Origin: Bicyclus anynana
Lineage: Eukaryota; Arthropoda; Insecta; Lepidoptera; Nymphalidae
Direction: 5' to 3'
DNA: 64,000 bases
Assembly: GCF_947172395.1 (NCBI RefSeq)
Contig: NC_069099.1
Coordinates: 13,149,740-13,213,739 of the forward strand
The position numbers and the translations under genes were made by a program. Below, piece after piece: positions 9,613-19,716 of this stretch; the stretch's first letter is position 1, and every line of letters begins with the position of its first letter. The notes beneath the pieces were generated by a model that ran no database searches, was not told the DNA's origin, and saw nothing but the letters and a program-made list of their open reading frames with translations.

Positions 9613-10909
9613 CGATATACACAGCTAATGGCTGGGAGGCTTTTAAATAACAATATGAACCCGCCTGCCGGTTGGTACAATCTGTAATCTTTCTCAAGGA
9701 TGCCTTTTGGTTAAACGGTTCGATTAATTGTTGTTCCCTTCAAGGATTTTTTAGATTGCTCTATGAATTTCATGGTGTATTGTATTCTATTGTTTTATTT
9801 TGTTGGTATTTTTTTGTATTGGTTATTATTTTATTATTAGAAGCAGATGTTGTTTGGTACATGCAGCACAATGCTGAGCTGGAACCTTTTTCTATGTAGT
9901 GCCAAATATGATATAGTGGTGTTCTAATGTACACTCGAATGGAATCGATTCTTAGTGGAATGTGTCCGCAGCGAAGTACAGTTTAAAGAGTTTGCTGTGA
10001 TAAATGTTGTTTTAGGAAGCCCTGCCAGCAAAAACGCAAGATTTTTGTACAAAATAGTAAAAGATAATTTAGATAAACGTAGGTAATATTAATTAGTCCT
10101 AAAATAGTGTTAGTTAATGCATGTTTTTTTTTACCTTACGTAGCATAACGAGAGCTACATAGTCACTTTAGTGACTAAACTCTTTAAAAAAGAATAAAAA
10201 AAAAAGCCGATGTTTTGCTTGGTACATGCAGCACAGTGCTTAGCTGGAACCTTTTTCTATGTTGTGCCAAATATGTCATATAATAGTGATGTTCTGATGT
10301 AAGTTCAATATGTTATCGCCGCGTTGCAACGACTTGCGGTACGGACGGCTTCAGTGTGCTTGTGGCGTTCGAGCCGTCCACATCTCTTGTTGTGTAATTC
10401 TTTATGGGTTACTTGGAATAGGCGGACAGAGTGACTTGAGTGGAAAAGGGGAATGTTTGTTAACAGTCAAAGGCGCCTTTAACCCTACACACAACATTCA
10501 CAAGTGCGTGACTTCACTCAAGGTCATTCTCTGCCATTCTAGGGTCTTCTTTTGGTTACAGTTTAATTTGTTAATTAAGTTGTCCTGACAAATGTTTTGA
10601 ATCATAACCTTTGTTTGACATTAGTAAATACAATACTGTTAAGTTGTTTTGTGAGGCACAATTTTAAAATATACGTGTCTTCTTTCTTTCAAATAGTGAA
10701 TGATTAATTTATTTTTGTATTATCCGCGTATACAAATTCAAGCGACAAAATCACCTAGTTCCGACAAAAAAATAATTTACGCGTGTGTAAATCGATTTGA
10801 ATTGAAAAATTGAGCTATATTTTGCTTGATTGGAAGGAGTAAGGCTTGAAGTCTTTATAAAAAAATGGTCTATTAAAAACAAGACTACGTGAAAAATATA
10901 AAGCAAAAG
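9613..10909. repeat. Direct repeats flanking an A-tailed segment
   Basis: A ~90-bp segment at 9843-9931 (TTTGGTACATGCAGCACAAT...GGAACCTTTTTCTATG) recurs at 10206-10301. The DNA between ends in an A-rich tail at 10185-10205. This fits either a segmental duplication or a retroposed copy. The rest of the block is AT-rich and unassigned. Confidence 0.45.
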
Positions 10910-11284
10910 TCTGCGATAGCTGATCACATTCTACAACCGGGAACTAAATATTGGATTGACAACCATAATCCACGCATTATTTCCACGGACCGCCATTACA
11001 TACCCCGAGTAGTTCGAGAACCCATTGAAATTCGAAAATAAAATAATTTCAATCGGGAAGATGGTTTCAAACTAGCCAGCGAGTGGAACCCGGTGGAACT
11101 GTGCAAACCAAGAGGTCCCCGCAAAACGCCTAATAACACAAGCGATGTCGTGAGTGTGGTTTGCCTAAACAGCCAAAAACGCGAGATTGTTGAAAAAGGA
11201 AATAAAACTAGAAAGAGGGTAGATCGATTCTGCCCTTATCAGCTGATGTCAACTTCGCATCTCGCAACTTCAGTCCCGTCGTGA
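10910..11284 (+). pseudogene. Penelope-like element GIY-YIG C-terminus, broken
   Basis: One frame reads SAIADHILQPGTKYWIDNHN, then PRIISTDRHYIPRVVREPIE and IRK, a TAA at 11039-11041, and NNFNREDGFKLASEWNPVEL onward to a stop at 11282-11284. The pattern of conserved Arg-Glu-x-Ile-Glu-Ile followed by NNxNREDGxxLxxxWxP is what I know from the C-terminal GIY-YIG nuclease part of Penelope-like retroelements. The upstream part of the frame (before 10910) is shifted and eroded, and no reverse transcriptase region remains. It continues into the 3' sequence shared with the foldback at 18594-18789. Dead, 5'-truncated copy. Confidence 0.7.
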
Positions 11285-11420
11285 CCACGATTCATGCAAC
11301 TCGGTCGAAATATCGACATAAAAAATCTCATCATTTTATCGTGGTATGTACCCGTTTAAATAGTATTCATACGTGAAAAATAGTGGTTTTATTGTGCGAA
11401 GTTAAAGGTCGAGTAAGTTA
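11285..11420 (+). mobile_element. Penelope-like element 3' region
   Basis: Directly downstream of the GIY-YIG frame. 11297-11370 (CAACTCGGTCGAAATATCGA to CCCGTTTAAATAGTATTCAT) matches both arms of the foldback at 18592-18754 with few differences, linking that foldback to this family. The 3' boundary is estimated. Confidence 0.65.
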
Positions 11421-11544
11421 TAAATTCACTCTATTTTCTATTGATCAAACTTACATATCAAAGATAAATTGAGTGAAAACTTAACCCGCGAAGGGTGAAT
11501 CTAATACATTTCAAATTCTAATTGGCATCAGACGTAACGAGGAG

Positions 11545-11632
11545 AACGCATTTCAGCAGAGCGGCCCGCGGCCGCGCCCACGCGGTGCGTTGTACGTCGC
11601 TTGTCTTACTATCACGCTGTTAGGCGCACCAC
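11545..11632. other. Short CpG/GC-rich island
   Basis: Contains GCGGCCCGCGGCCGCGCCCA (a NotI-type site) in otherwise AT-rich DNA, with no tandem structure and no long frame. Possible promoter or untranslated exon; nothing nearby proves it. Confidence 0.3.
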
Positions 11633-13599
11633 AGACTATGCGTTTATAACAGATCTGACAGTTTTTTTTTTTATTTCTTAGTGATAGTTAACATTTACAT
11701 ATTATCTCTTAAATCTAAAATAAACGTAAAAATAGTTTAAACATGTAGACAACGATACTATCCACGGATACACACACGAAAATAATTTTTACTAGTACGT
11801 GTACTGGACATACATATTTAGACATGTATCTATTTTTCTTACATGACCTGACTCGTATGGCGCCATTTATCTTATGTAACATACATACCTACTTTATTAT
11901 TCACTCATTAGCTTAAACCTCACACTCTCTATGTGGCATATTTTGGCATTCATTGTTATTAAAAAATTAAACAAAATCCGAAAACCCCCTCAGATAGAGT
12001 GTTTCTTTAGGGCTTTGTCTATATGCAGATTAGGATCATGAGGTCCTGGCTTTGAGTCTTAATTTGGGGTATTAACTTTTTTTTGGAAAATTTTCAGTCC
12101 AGCAACCTCGGACACAATTATAAGTAGTTTTCACAACGTCAAACATTAGCCCTAAGCCCGTAAAACTGTATTGGAACCACCTGCATTGTAAGGCGAGCTA
12201 TACCAAATAATACCTAGTTGATGATGAATCTTTTTTTTAATCTTCAATGTGAGCAAGGAACTGCATGGCATTACATTGTACTAGAGTATTAGGCGTGCTG
12301 CCTCTAGAGTATTTCCCTTTTCTTTTTCTCCTCCTTTTCCTTTTCTTCCCTTCTTATCTCGAATCTAATGATGAATCTGGCGGTAACTAAACCGCCTCGT
12401 ATAAAGGCACCCTAAACACCGCAAGCCGAGGCCCTTACGCGGACCTAGCGCAACCTAATAATTTCTTAATGTCATGCGCTTTAAAGGGAATTATTGTTTT
12501 GTATTAGAATAATGGTGTGCTCAGATTGTTAAGTATAGATTAAGCGGGGCCGTCCTAACTGACATATTATGTAGCGAGGCGCGGCATTCAATTGTGGAAG
12601 ACCATCACGGGCCAGCCCTTGAGGCAATCAATGGGCAATATGCGCTTGCTCTGATAGGAAGACTGCGTTTTGGCGGGGGTACATATCTCTCTACCTATCT
12701 AGGTACATAGGTGTATTTATGAAAATTGTTAGACTTAGCTCTAGGCTTCGTATTCATTTCGGGCCATGTTGTACGGTAAATAGGCCCATTGTATGTATTT
12801 CTGAAGCGAAATTTACTAACGAAGACAATCTAGTAGGTAACTGGCAAAATAGAATGAGAGAGATCGTAGGTCGTAGTAGGGTTCCTATTATTTACGAAAC
12901 TTTGTTCTTGAACCTTTGGAGTCGCAGGGACAAATTAATCAAACCTAACCATGTATTGATGTCGACCAAACTTTCTCTTAGAGAATTGGTCAGATGTAAG
13001 CCTAATTAATGTCATATTTTTAATATCGATCCTGGACCCAAAAAGACGCAGAAACCTCCATTGAGATTGACTAAAATGTAGAAAATTCAAAGTATTACTT
13101 TGTCTAACTTTGCTTAAACTGTATACTCGTACTATTTTTATAAAAATAAGAAGCTATTCAAAATTTTTCTCATCGATATCAACTTACCCCCGCTCTTAAT
13201 TAGAGCCCCTTCATACTAATTTCCCTATTAGTTATAAGTTGTGATATCACTGTTCGAACATAAATCAACTGATTGACAATCTAAAGAGAAACGAATGTGA
13301 AGCAGCTCTTGTTTAAACATCTGCATATTTTATAGTAAAATCCAAGTAAATCGTCCCACGAAGTGTCCAGAGCGCTCTTACCGTCACGAGAGCTAATTTA
13401 AGGTCATAACACACATAACAATTCGGAAAGGGATCGGCATCGTGTCAACTTACTTCGACGTACACTAATCGGAATCGTAACGTGGTTTCCTCGCCTAGGT
13501 ATTGCGTATATAAATTATATTATTTTCATGTTGGCGGTCGATTATTCTCTGTTGAGCGAATCACGAGTTAAATCGTGTAGAATTTAAACAGTTTTATAA
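11633..13599. other. Mostly unique AT-rich DNA
   Basis: No gene supported. 12312-12358 is a C/T-only stretch apart from single interruptions (CCCTTTTCTTTTTCTCCTCC and on). 12380-12460 has a GC-rich patch (AACCGCCTCGTATAAAGGCA). A 96-codon frame at 12719-13009 is within chance expectation. Confidence 0.45.
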
Positions 13600-13728
13600 C
13601 CAACATTTTTTTAAAAGAGCTACTGCAGAGTTTGTTATCGATTCTTCTCTGCAATGTCTACAATTCTGAATCGAGACTAGTTTCACCACCAATAGAAATA
13701 TCATAAAGTAATTGAAATAAAAGGTATT
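13600..13728 (+). mobile_element. LINE-E 3'-end fragment, diverged
   Basis: TTTTTTTAAAAGAGCTACTG...GATTCTTCTCTGC parallels the TTTTTTAAAAAGAGCAACTG...GTTTCTTCTCAGC part of the copy at 40330. Much decayed. Confidence 0.5.
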
Positions 13729-13777
13729 CAAATAATCAAGAAGTTATTATTACCTGAATCCTGAGAACGCCTACACT

Positions 13778-13932
13778 AGCTTACCGTTCTGGTACGATGT
13801 CGTGTAGAAACCGAAAGGAGTGTAGATTTGATCCTACTCCTAACAAGTTAGCCCGCTTCCATCTTAGATTGCATCATCACTTACCATCAGGTGAGATTTT
13901 AGTCAAGTGCTAACCTGTAGAGAACAAAAAAA
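13778..13932 (+). mobile_element. SINE-A 3' half
   Basis: 5'-truncated SINE-A from GGTACGATGTCGTGTAGAAA through CATCACTTACCATCAGGTGA to an A-rich tail at 13924-13933. Confidence 0.9.
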
Positions 13933-13933
13933 A

Positions 13934-14038
13934 ACTAGCCACGGCAATTAAGAAAACCAATCGGCCCAGCCGGAGATCGAACCCAGGACCTCCGTCTTGT
14001 AAGTCCACTGCACGTACCACTGCGCCACGGAGGCCGTC
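13934..14038 (-). mobile_element. SINE-A 5' half, inverted
   Basis: Abuts the previous fragment's A tail. Minus strand: TAGCCACGGC, an internal deletion, then B box (GATCGAACCCAGGACC, complement) and head to CACTGCGCCACGGAGGCC. Together the two pieces hold most of one SINE-A with its halves in opposite orientation. Confidence 0.85.
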
Positions 14039-14775
14039 AAATCGCCTATCGCCTTGATATCAACTTGCGGTCGGCAAGCAGTAGCCGAGTCGACGACTAG
14101 TTGACGGCAAGGCATAGTTACAATCACTATAAGAGTTGATGAGTGTGTTGTGAACTTTATATTATAAGTAGGGTTTGGAGCTAATTTACCTCCGTGCTAG
14201 TAGTGAATGGATTCTACTTTTGTTCTGAAGCATACTAATTTCTCCGAGACGTGATAGTGCAAACGGTAACGACAATCTTTGAAGCTAAACAATCTTTTGT
14301 TCTAGATACTATAATTGTTTTGGTTGTGGTAGAACTTAGAAGGGCTATTGTGTAGATGCAGTTGTTCACTGGAGAAAGTTACAATGTACTTTATAGAGAC
14401 TTTTGAAGATTGTCTGGATCTGGAGGAGTGAAAAGTGGGTTGATTTTGTCAAATCTGTGGGTGTCGCGATCATTCATCAGGTTTACGCAATGATTACCAA
14501 ACTTTAACCTAATTTAGGACAAATATAAAAAAGTAGCGCTATTCAGCATAGATAAATAGTCATAACACTAGTGAGTTTTGACTTCATATAGACGATATCT
14601 CTTTCTATCTATAGTACCTACATAAAAATATCGTTAGCGACTGAAACCTTCCAGAAAGCCTCTATTTATTAATGTAAATAAATCGAAACCGAAAAAGTTC
14701 ATTTTCTATCCCTATTGAAATGATTTTTCTAAACAACCTACAGAGCTATGCACTTTTCTGTAATTTTTTTTTAAA
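14039..14775. other. Unique DNA, no gene seen
   Basis: No repeat family or coding frame recognised; AT-rich toward the right. Confidence 0.4.
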
Positions 14776-15047
14776 TTTTTTTTTTATTCTTTACATGTTA
14801 GCCCTTGACTACAATCTCACCTGATGGTAAGTGATGATGCAGTCTAAGATGGAAGCGGGCTAACTTGTTACGATGAAAATCCACACCCCTTTTGGTTTCT
14901 ACACGGCATTGTACCGGAACGCTAAATCGCTTGGCGGTACGTCTTTGCCGGTAGGGTGGTAACTAGCCACGGCCGAAGCCTCCCACCAGCCAGACCTGGA
15001 CAAATTAAGAAAATCTCAATCTACCCAGCCGGGGATCGAACCCAGGA
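14776..15047 (-). mobile_element. SINE-A copy, missing tRNA head
   Basis: Minus-strand copy from the poly-T (tail) through GCCCTTGACTACAATCTCAC and CTAGCCACGGCCGAAGCCTC to GGGGATCGAACCCAGGA. It stops inside the B-box region and meets an A-rich stretch. Confidence 0.9.
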
Positions 15048-15316
15048 AAATAAAAAAATAAAATAACCCACGTCCTGTAACTTTACTTACTTACCTTACT
15101 TTTTGAAATAGTTTTTATAAATTATTGTCACGGGACAACCAAGTTTGAAATATTTCATGATGCTTGAAAGAGTTACGAAGAAATTCACAACCGCATTAAA
15201 ACAGCCAGTATGGTTAGAGTTCGGATGCAGTAATTTCGTCGATTATTCAACACTGCAAATTACTGTCATGTAAAAAATAATTCCACGCAGTACTTATAAC
15301 ATTAATAATCGCATTT

Positions 15317-15327
15317 AAATTAGTACG
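15317..15327. repeat. 5' target-site duplication of the RTE
   Basis: AAATTAGTACG, repeated exactly at 18564-18574. It defines the element's limits as 15328-18563. Confidence 0.9.
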
Positions 15328-15575
15328 GGGTGTAAGGGGGAGGCTAGTACCAGTCTGTCTCCCCAATTGTCAACCTCACCTGCTCGTGGTGCACCCTGCA
15401 GATGGACCGACGAGGCTCTGGCGACCGACGAATGGCGGTATATCCATTCCCAAAGGCTAGATTATGAAATGCCTCAGGCCGGTGTCGGGCAGCAGCGACA
15501 TCGGCGCGAATAATCTAGCACTGCGCTGACCAACCCGCATGCCCAGCGTGGTCAGTATCGGGCAAAACTTTGTAG

Positions 15576-18140
15576 ATGGACCAACAAACAAAAACACAGC
15601 CCCTAGTCCCCGGCAGCCCCGCTATTCCTGGCTCTGGCAGCGGTTACGGTAACGGCGGGGCAAGGGGTGTTAAGAATCTCCGGAAGAGATTCCGCTGCCA
15701 ACCCCGACGACTAGACCTGGCAACATACAACGCACGCACTTTGAGGTCCGACGAAAAGGTCATCGAGCTGGAAGAAGTTATGAGCAAGTTGCACTGGGAT
15801 ATCATAGGATTGTCTGAAGTCCGAAGAGAGGGGGAGGGCTCGATAATCCTTGAATCCGGCAACATGCTCTACTACCGGGAGGGCGACCAACAGTCCCAGG
15901 GTGGTGTCGGATTTATCGTTCACAAGTCCCTCGTGAACAATGTTGTAAAAGTCGAGAGTGTGTCGAGCAGGGTAGCGTTCCTGGTCCTCCGAATTACCAA
16001 ACGGTATTCGTTGAAGGTTATACAGGTTTACGCACCGACCTCGACACATCCCGACGAGGAGGTAGAGGTATTGTATGAGGATATTTCTAAAGCCATACAT
16101 GCCTCAAACTCTCATTACAATGTTGTGATGGGGGATTTTAACGCAAAGCTGGGCGAACGTAGCGGTTCAGAGTTGAAAGTGGGACGATTTGGGTATGGGC
16201 AACGGAACGATAGGGGCCAAATGTTGGCTGACTTCATGGAGAAGGAGGGCCTCTTTATGATGAACTCCTTCTTCAAGAAGCCACCACATAGGAAATGGAC
16301 CTGGATGAGCCCCGATGGTTCCACGAAAAATGAGATTGACTTCATCTTGTCTACCAAACGGCAAATATTCAACGATGTTTCTGTGATCCATAGGGTGAAA
16401 ACCGGTAGCGATCACCGAATGGTTAGAGGCACGTTGAATATCAACGTTCAGCTGGAACGGTATCGACTGGTGAAGTCTACGCTCCGACCTACTCGTGCCC
16501 ATATCCAAAACCCCGAGTCCTTTCAACTAGAACTACAGAACCGCTTTGATTGCCTAGCAAATTGCGAAACTGTGGACGATCTGAACAACAGGTTCGTGGA
16601 AACTGTCCATTCCGTTGGGTCTAAGTTCTATAAGACCCACCGTACGAAAAGAACCAAAAAGTTCTCAGACCATACACTTAAACTCATGGAAGAGAGGCAA
16701 GAAATGAGATTGCAGTCTTCAGCAGATGCGTCAAAATACCGACAAATCAGTAGACAGATCTCTAAGTCGCAAACCAGCGACTTGCGAAACTTCAATACCG
16801 AGCGTATTAAAAATGCGATTGAAAACAATCGCGGCTCGAAAGTTTTCGCCAGAGATCTGTCTATTGGACAGAGGCAGCTGACGCGTTTGAAGACTGAGCA
16901 CGGTAATCTGATTTCTTCCAAGCCCGAGTTATTAAGTGAGGTCGAGAAGTTCTATGGACAGCTATACACGACTACCCAGCAGCCTGTTGACAACTTGGCT
17001 AAAGACCCCAGAGCCAAGTTGACCCGACACTATACCGAAGATATCCCGGACGTCAGCCTATACGAGATTAGTGTGGCTCTCAAACACCTGAAGAACAATA
17101 AGGCGCCAGGTGAGGACGGAATCACAGCAGAACTCCTGAAAGCGGGTGGAAAACCGATACTTAAAGTCCTTCAGCGATTGTTCAATTCCGTCATTCACGA
17201 GGGCACGACGCCTGAGGCGTGGCATAGGAGCGTGGTGGTTCTGTTCTTCAAAAAAGGTGACAACACCTTGCTGAAGAATTACAGACCCATCTCGCTGCTA
17301 AGCCATGTTTACAAATTGTTCTCGAGAGTCATTACGAATCGTCTCGCTAATAGATTTGACGACTTCCAGCCTCCCGAACAAGCCGGTTTCCGAAAAGGCT
17401 TTAGTACCATAGACCACATCCATACGCTGCGGCAGGTTATACAGAAGACTCACGAGTATAATCAGCCACTTTGCTTAGCGTTTGTGGACTATGAGAAAGC
17501 CTTCGATTCGGTGGAAACCTGGGCTGTGCTAAGGTCATTGCAGAGATGCCGAATTGATTACAGGTATATCCAAGCGTTGAAGTGCTTGTACGAAAACGCC
17601 ACTATGTCAGTCCGTATTCAGGATCAGACTACGAGGCCAATCCAGTTGCAGCGAGGAGTGCGTCAGGGAGATGTGATCTCTCCGAAGCTATTTACCGCCG
17701 CATTGGAAGACGTCTTTAAGCTTCTGGACTGGGGCGGACTTGGCATCAACATCAATGGCGAGTACATCACTCAACTACGGTTCGCGGATGATGTAGTCAT
17801 CATGGCACAGACTCTGGATGACCTTAGTACCATGCTCAATGACCTCAGCAGCGTTTCTCAACAGGTGGGCCTGAAAATGAACATGGGCAAAACAAAAATA
17901 ATGTGTAATGCTCATGTATCGCTCCACCGAGTTATAGTTGAGAATGCTGCACTCGAAATTGTAGACGAATACATATACCTAGGACATATGATCCAGTTAG
18001 GTAGGTCCAATTTCGAGAAAGAGGTGAACCGTCGAATCCAACTCGGCTGGGCTGCATTCGGGAAACTTCGCGACATCTTTTCGTCCGAAATTCCTCAGTG
18101 CCTGAAGACAAAGTCTTCGAACAGTGCGTGTTGCCAGTGA
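15576..18140 (+). CDS. RTE endonuclease-reverse transcriptase (frameshifted)
   Basis: The protein nicks target DNA and copies its own RNA at the nick. The ATG at 15576 directly follows an in-frame TAG, so it is the first possible start. Residues ~45-285 are an APE-type endonuclease: Asn52 (YNARTL), Glu81 (LSEVRR), GDFN at 186-189, IDF at 254-256, SDH at 278-280. Residues ~490-805 are the reverse transcriptase: KAPGEDG at 509-515, YRPISLL at 569-575, VDYEKAFD with Asp638, RQGDVISP at 696-703, and the FADD catalytic box at 736-739. The frame is 854 codons, but the last ~9 (after ..CLKTK) are out of register: a base missing near 18111-18113 shifts the frame, and the true C-terminus continues in another frame. 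All catalytic residues remain. Confidence 0.93.
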   Translation: MDQQTKTQPLVPGSPAIPGSGSGYGNGGARGVKNLRKRFRCQPRRLDLATYNARTLRSDEKVIELEEVMSKLHWDIIGLSEVRREGEGSIILESGNMLYYREGDQQSQGGVGFIVHKSLVNNVVKVESVSSRVAFLVLRITKRYSLKVIQVYAPTSTHPDEEVEVLYEDISKAIHASNSHYNVVMGDFNAKLGERSGSELKVGRFGYGQRNDRGQMLADFMEKEGLFMMNSFFKKPPHRKWTWMSPDGSTKNEIDFILSTKRQIFNDVSVIHRVKTGSDHRMVRGTLNINVQLERYRLVKSTLRPTRAHIQNPESFQLELQNRFDCLANCETVDDLNNRFVETVHSVGSKFYKTHRTKRTKKFSDHTLKLMEERQEMRLQSSADASKYRQISRQISKSQTSDLRNFNTERIKNAIENNRGSKVFARDLSIGQRQLTRLKTEHGNLISSKPELLSEVEKFYGQLYTTTQQPVDNLAKDPRAKLTRHYTEDIPDVSLYEISVALKHLKNNKAPGEDGITAELLKAGGKPILKVLQRLFNSVIHEGTTPEAWHRSVVVLFFKKGDNTLLKNYRPISLLSHVYKLFSRVITNRLANRFDDFQPPEQAGFRKGFSTIDHIHTLRQVIQKTHEYNQPLCLAFVDYEKAFDSVETWAVLRSLQRCRIDYRYIQALKCLYENATMSVRIQDQTTRPIQLQRGVRQGDVISPKLFTAALEDVFKLLDWGGLGININGEYITQLRFADDVVIMAQTLDDLSTMLNDLSSVSQQVGLKMNMGKTKIMCNAHVSLHRVIVENAALEIVDEYIYLGHMIQLGRSNFEKEVNRRIQLGWAAFGKLRDIFSSEIPQCLKTKSSNSACCQ

Positions 18141-18547
18141 TGACCTATGGTTCCGAGACTTGGTCGCTAACTATGGGCCTCATAAGAAGGCTCAGAGTCA
18201 CACAGCGGGCGATGGAACGAGCTATGTTAGGAGTATCTCTGCGTGATCGAATCAGAAATGAGGAGATCCGCAGAAGAACCAAAGTCACCGACATAGCTCA
18301 ACGAGTTGCGAAGCTGAAGTGGCAATGGGCGGGGCACATAGTGCGAAGAGCCGATGGACGTTGGGGTCCCAAAGTGCTGGAATGGCGACCCCGCACTAGT
18401 AAGCGCAGTGTTGGCCGACCCCCCACCAGGTGGACTGACGACATCAAGCGAGTCGCAGGGATTCGCTGGATGCAGGCGGCTCAGTATCGTGATGTTTGGA
18501 AGTCCCTACAAAAGGCCTATGTCCTGCAGTGGACGTCCATCGGCTGA
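18098..18547 (+). CDS. RTE protein C-terminal domain, +1 register piece
   Basis: Continuation of the same protein after the single-base shift. It joins at VFEQCVLPVMTYGSETW and runs through RAMLGVSLRDRIRNEEIRRR, KLKWQWAGHIVRR and SVGRPPTRWTDDIKRVAG to QWTSIG-stop. This Trp-rich, Arg-rich tail follows the reverse transcriptase in these elements. It has no ATG of its own (first codon GTG) and is not a separate gene. Confidence 0.88.
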   Translation: MPEDKVFEQCVLPVMTYGSETWSLTMGLIRRLRVTQRAMERAMLGVSLRDRIRNEEIRRRTKVTDIAQRVAKLKWQWAGHIVRRADGRWGPKVLEWRPRTSKRSVGRPPTRWTDDIKRVAGIRWMQAAQYRDVWKSLQKAYVLQWTSIG

Positions 18548-18563
18548 TATGATGATGATGATG

Positions 18564-18574
18564 AAATTAGTACG
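18564..18574. repeat. 3' target-site duplication of the RTE
   Basis: AAATTAGTACG directly after the (GAT)n tail, identical to 15317-15327. Confidence 0.9.
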
Positions 18575-18579
18575 ATGAG

Positions 18580-18803
18580 TTAGAACTATGGATATTATTT
18601 AAACGGGTACATACCACGATAAAACGACGAGATTTTTAATGTCGATATTTCGACCCAGTTGCGTGATATTTCGACCCATCTATGCAACTGGGTCGAAATA
18701 TCGACATTAAAAATCTCGTCGTTTTATCGTGGTATGTACCCGTTTAAATAATATTCATAATGAATATTCACGTAATAAGTTTAAAATCATTAGAACTATG
18801 GAT
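18580..18803. mobile_element. Penelope-like foldback insertion with 14-bp TSD
   Basis: TTAGAACTATGGAT at 18580-18593 and again at 18790-18803 brackets an insert (18594-18789). Inside, 18592-18662 and 18684-18754 are a 71-bp perfect inverted repeat with a 21-nt spacer. The right arm continues to TTCATAATGAATATTCACGT. The arm sequence is the 3' region seen after the Penelope-like frame at 11285. Penelope-like elements often integrate as truncated, partly inverted copies, which fits. No coding capacity. Confidence 0.8.
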
Positions 18804-19261
18804 TTATGGATTTTGTCGATTTTTCAACGTTGGAGACACGTGCAGAGAATAGCCCCTCACGTGCACATGGCTTTTAATATAGGTAACGATGTTCCCAACT
18901 TTACGAGATGTGGGTGTTAACTCGTTGATGTTAAACCATGATTGCTAGCGTTATACCGCCATTTTGTGTACCGCTACGTACGTGTAGTTAACTTTAATAA
19001 GCTTTAAGATAACAGCGTTTATTATTTTTGTTAAATATCTCTGAAGTACAAGCTATTTATCACTTGTGAAAGTATTGTGATCTTTCGGAATACATGTTTG
19101 AATGTCTGGTTGACTATTGGACTATTTATTCGAGCTTGACGTACTATTATTATATATACTTATATTTTTTTTAATTTTAATTAATTCAATCATACTGAGA
19201 ATGAAGTACCTAAGTAAGAAAGTTATTGACTTTTTGATTTTTGATTAGAACAATACATTTT
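18804..19261. other. Unique DNA, no gene seen
   Basis: AT-rich, no repeat or frame recognised. Confidence 0.4.
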
Positions 19262-19589
19262 GACGGCCTCCGTGGCGCAGTGGTATGCGCGGTGAATATA
19301 CAAGACGGAGGACCTGGGTTCGATCCCCGGCTGGGCAGATTGAGATTTTCTTAATTTGTCCAGGTCTGGCTGGTGGGAGGCTTCGGCCGTGGCTAGTTAC
19401 CACCCTACCGGCAAAGACGTACCGCCAAGCGATTTAGCGTTCCGGTACGATGCTGTGTAGAAACCGAAAGGGGTGTGGATTTTCATCCTCCTCCTAACAA
19501 GTTAGCCCGCTTCCATCTTAGACTGCATCATCACTTACCATCAGGTGACATTGTAGTCAAGGGCTAACTTGTAAAGAATAAAAAAAAAA
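19262..19589 (+). mobile_element. SINE-A, full length
   Basis: Reference copy: A-box-like GTGGCGCAGTGGTATGCGCG, B box GGGTTCGATCCCCGG, middle block GGCTTCGGCCGTGGCTAGTT, 3' block CATCACTTACCATCAGGTGA, tail AAGAATAAAAAAAAA. The head resembles a tRNA gene with its internal RNA polymerase III promoter boxes. Confidence 0.95.
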
Positions 19590-19716
19590 CATTCCATATT
19601 TAAGAATTATATTTTAAAAATCTTATCTGAAAACCTAAAACTTATTTTAATTAATAAAATTTTGTTTTTCATAAAACAAAATATGACTATTTTTCATTTT
19701 CATTTTTTTAACACTT

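Larger units (their letters stand above)
15328..18563 (+). mobile_element. Near-intact RTE-clade LINE
   Basis: A 3236-bp non-LTR retrotransposon: GC-rich 5' UTR (15328-15575), one endonuclease-reverse transcriptase frame, stop at 18545-18547, then a very short 3' UTR made of (GAT)n. Single frame, no ORF1, short 3' UTR and trinucleotide tail are RTE-clade features. Perfect 11-bp flanking duplications and near-intact coding sequence indicate recent insertion by target-primed reverse transcription. GC content is higher than in the flanks. At least eight truncated relatives of its 3' end lie in this window. Confidence 0.92.

Noticed and set aside
10310..10588. 92-codon frame
   Set aside because: Starts next to a duplicated 90-bp repeat; composition and lack of motifs do not support coding.
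12719..13009. 96-codon frame
   Set aside because: Length is within chance range for 64 kb of AT-rich DNA; no splice signals, no recognised residues.
15644..16921. Several minus-strand frames of 70-130 codons
   Set aside because: Antisense shadows of the RTE endonuclease-reverse transcriptase.
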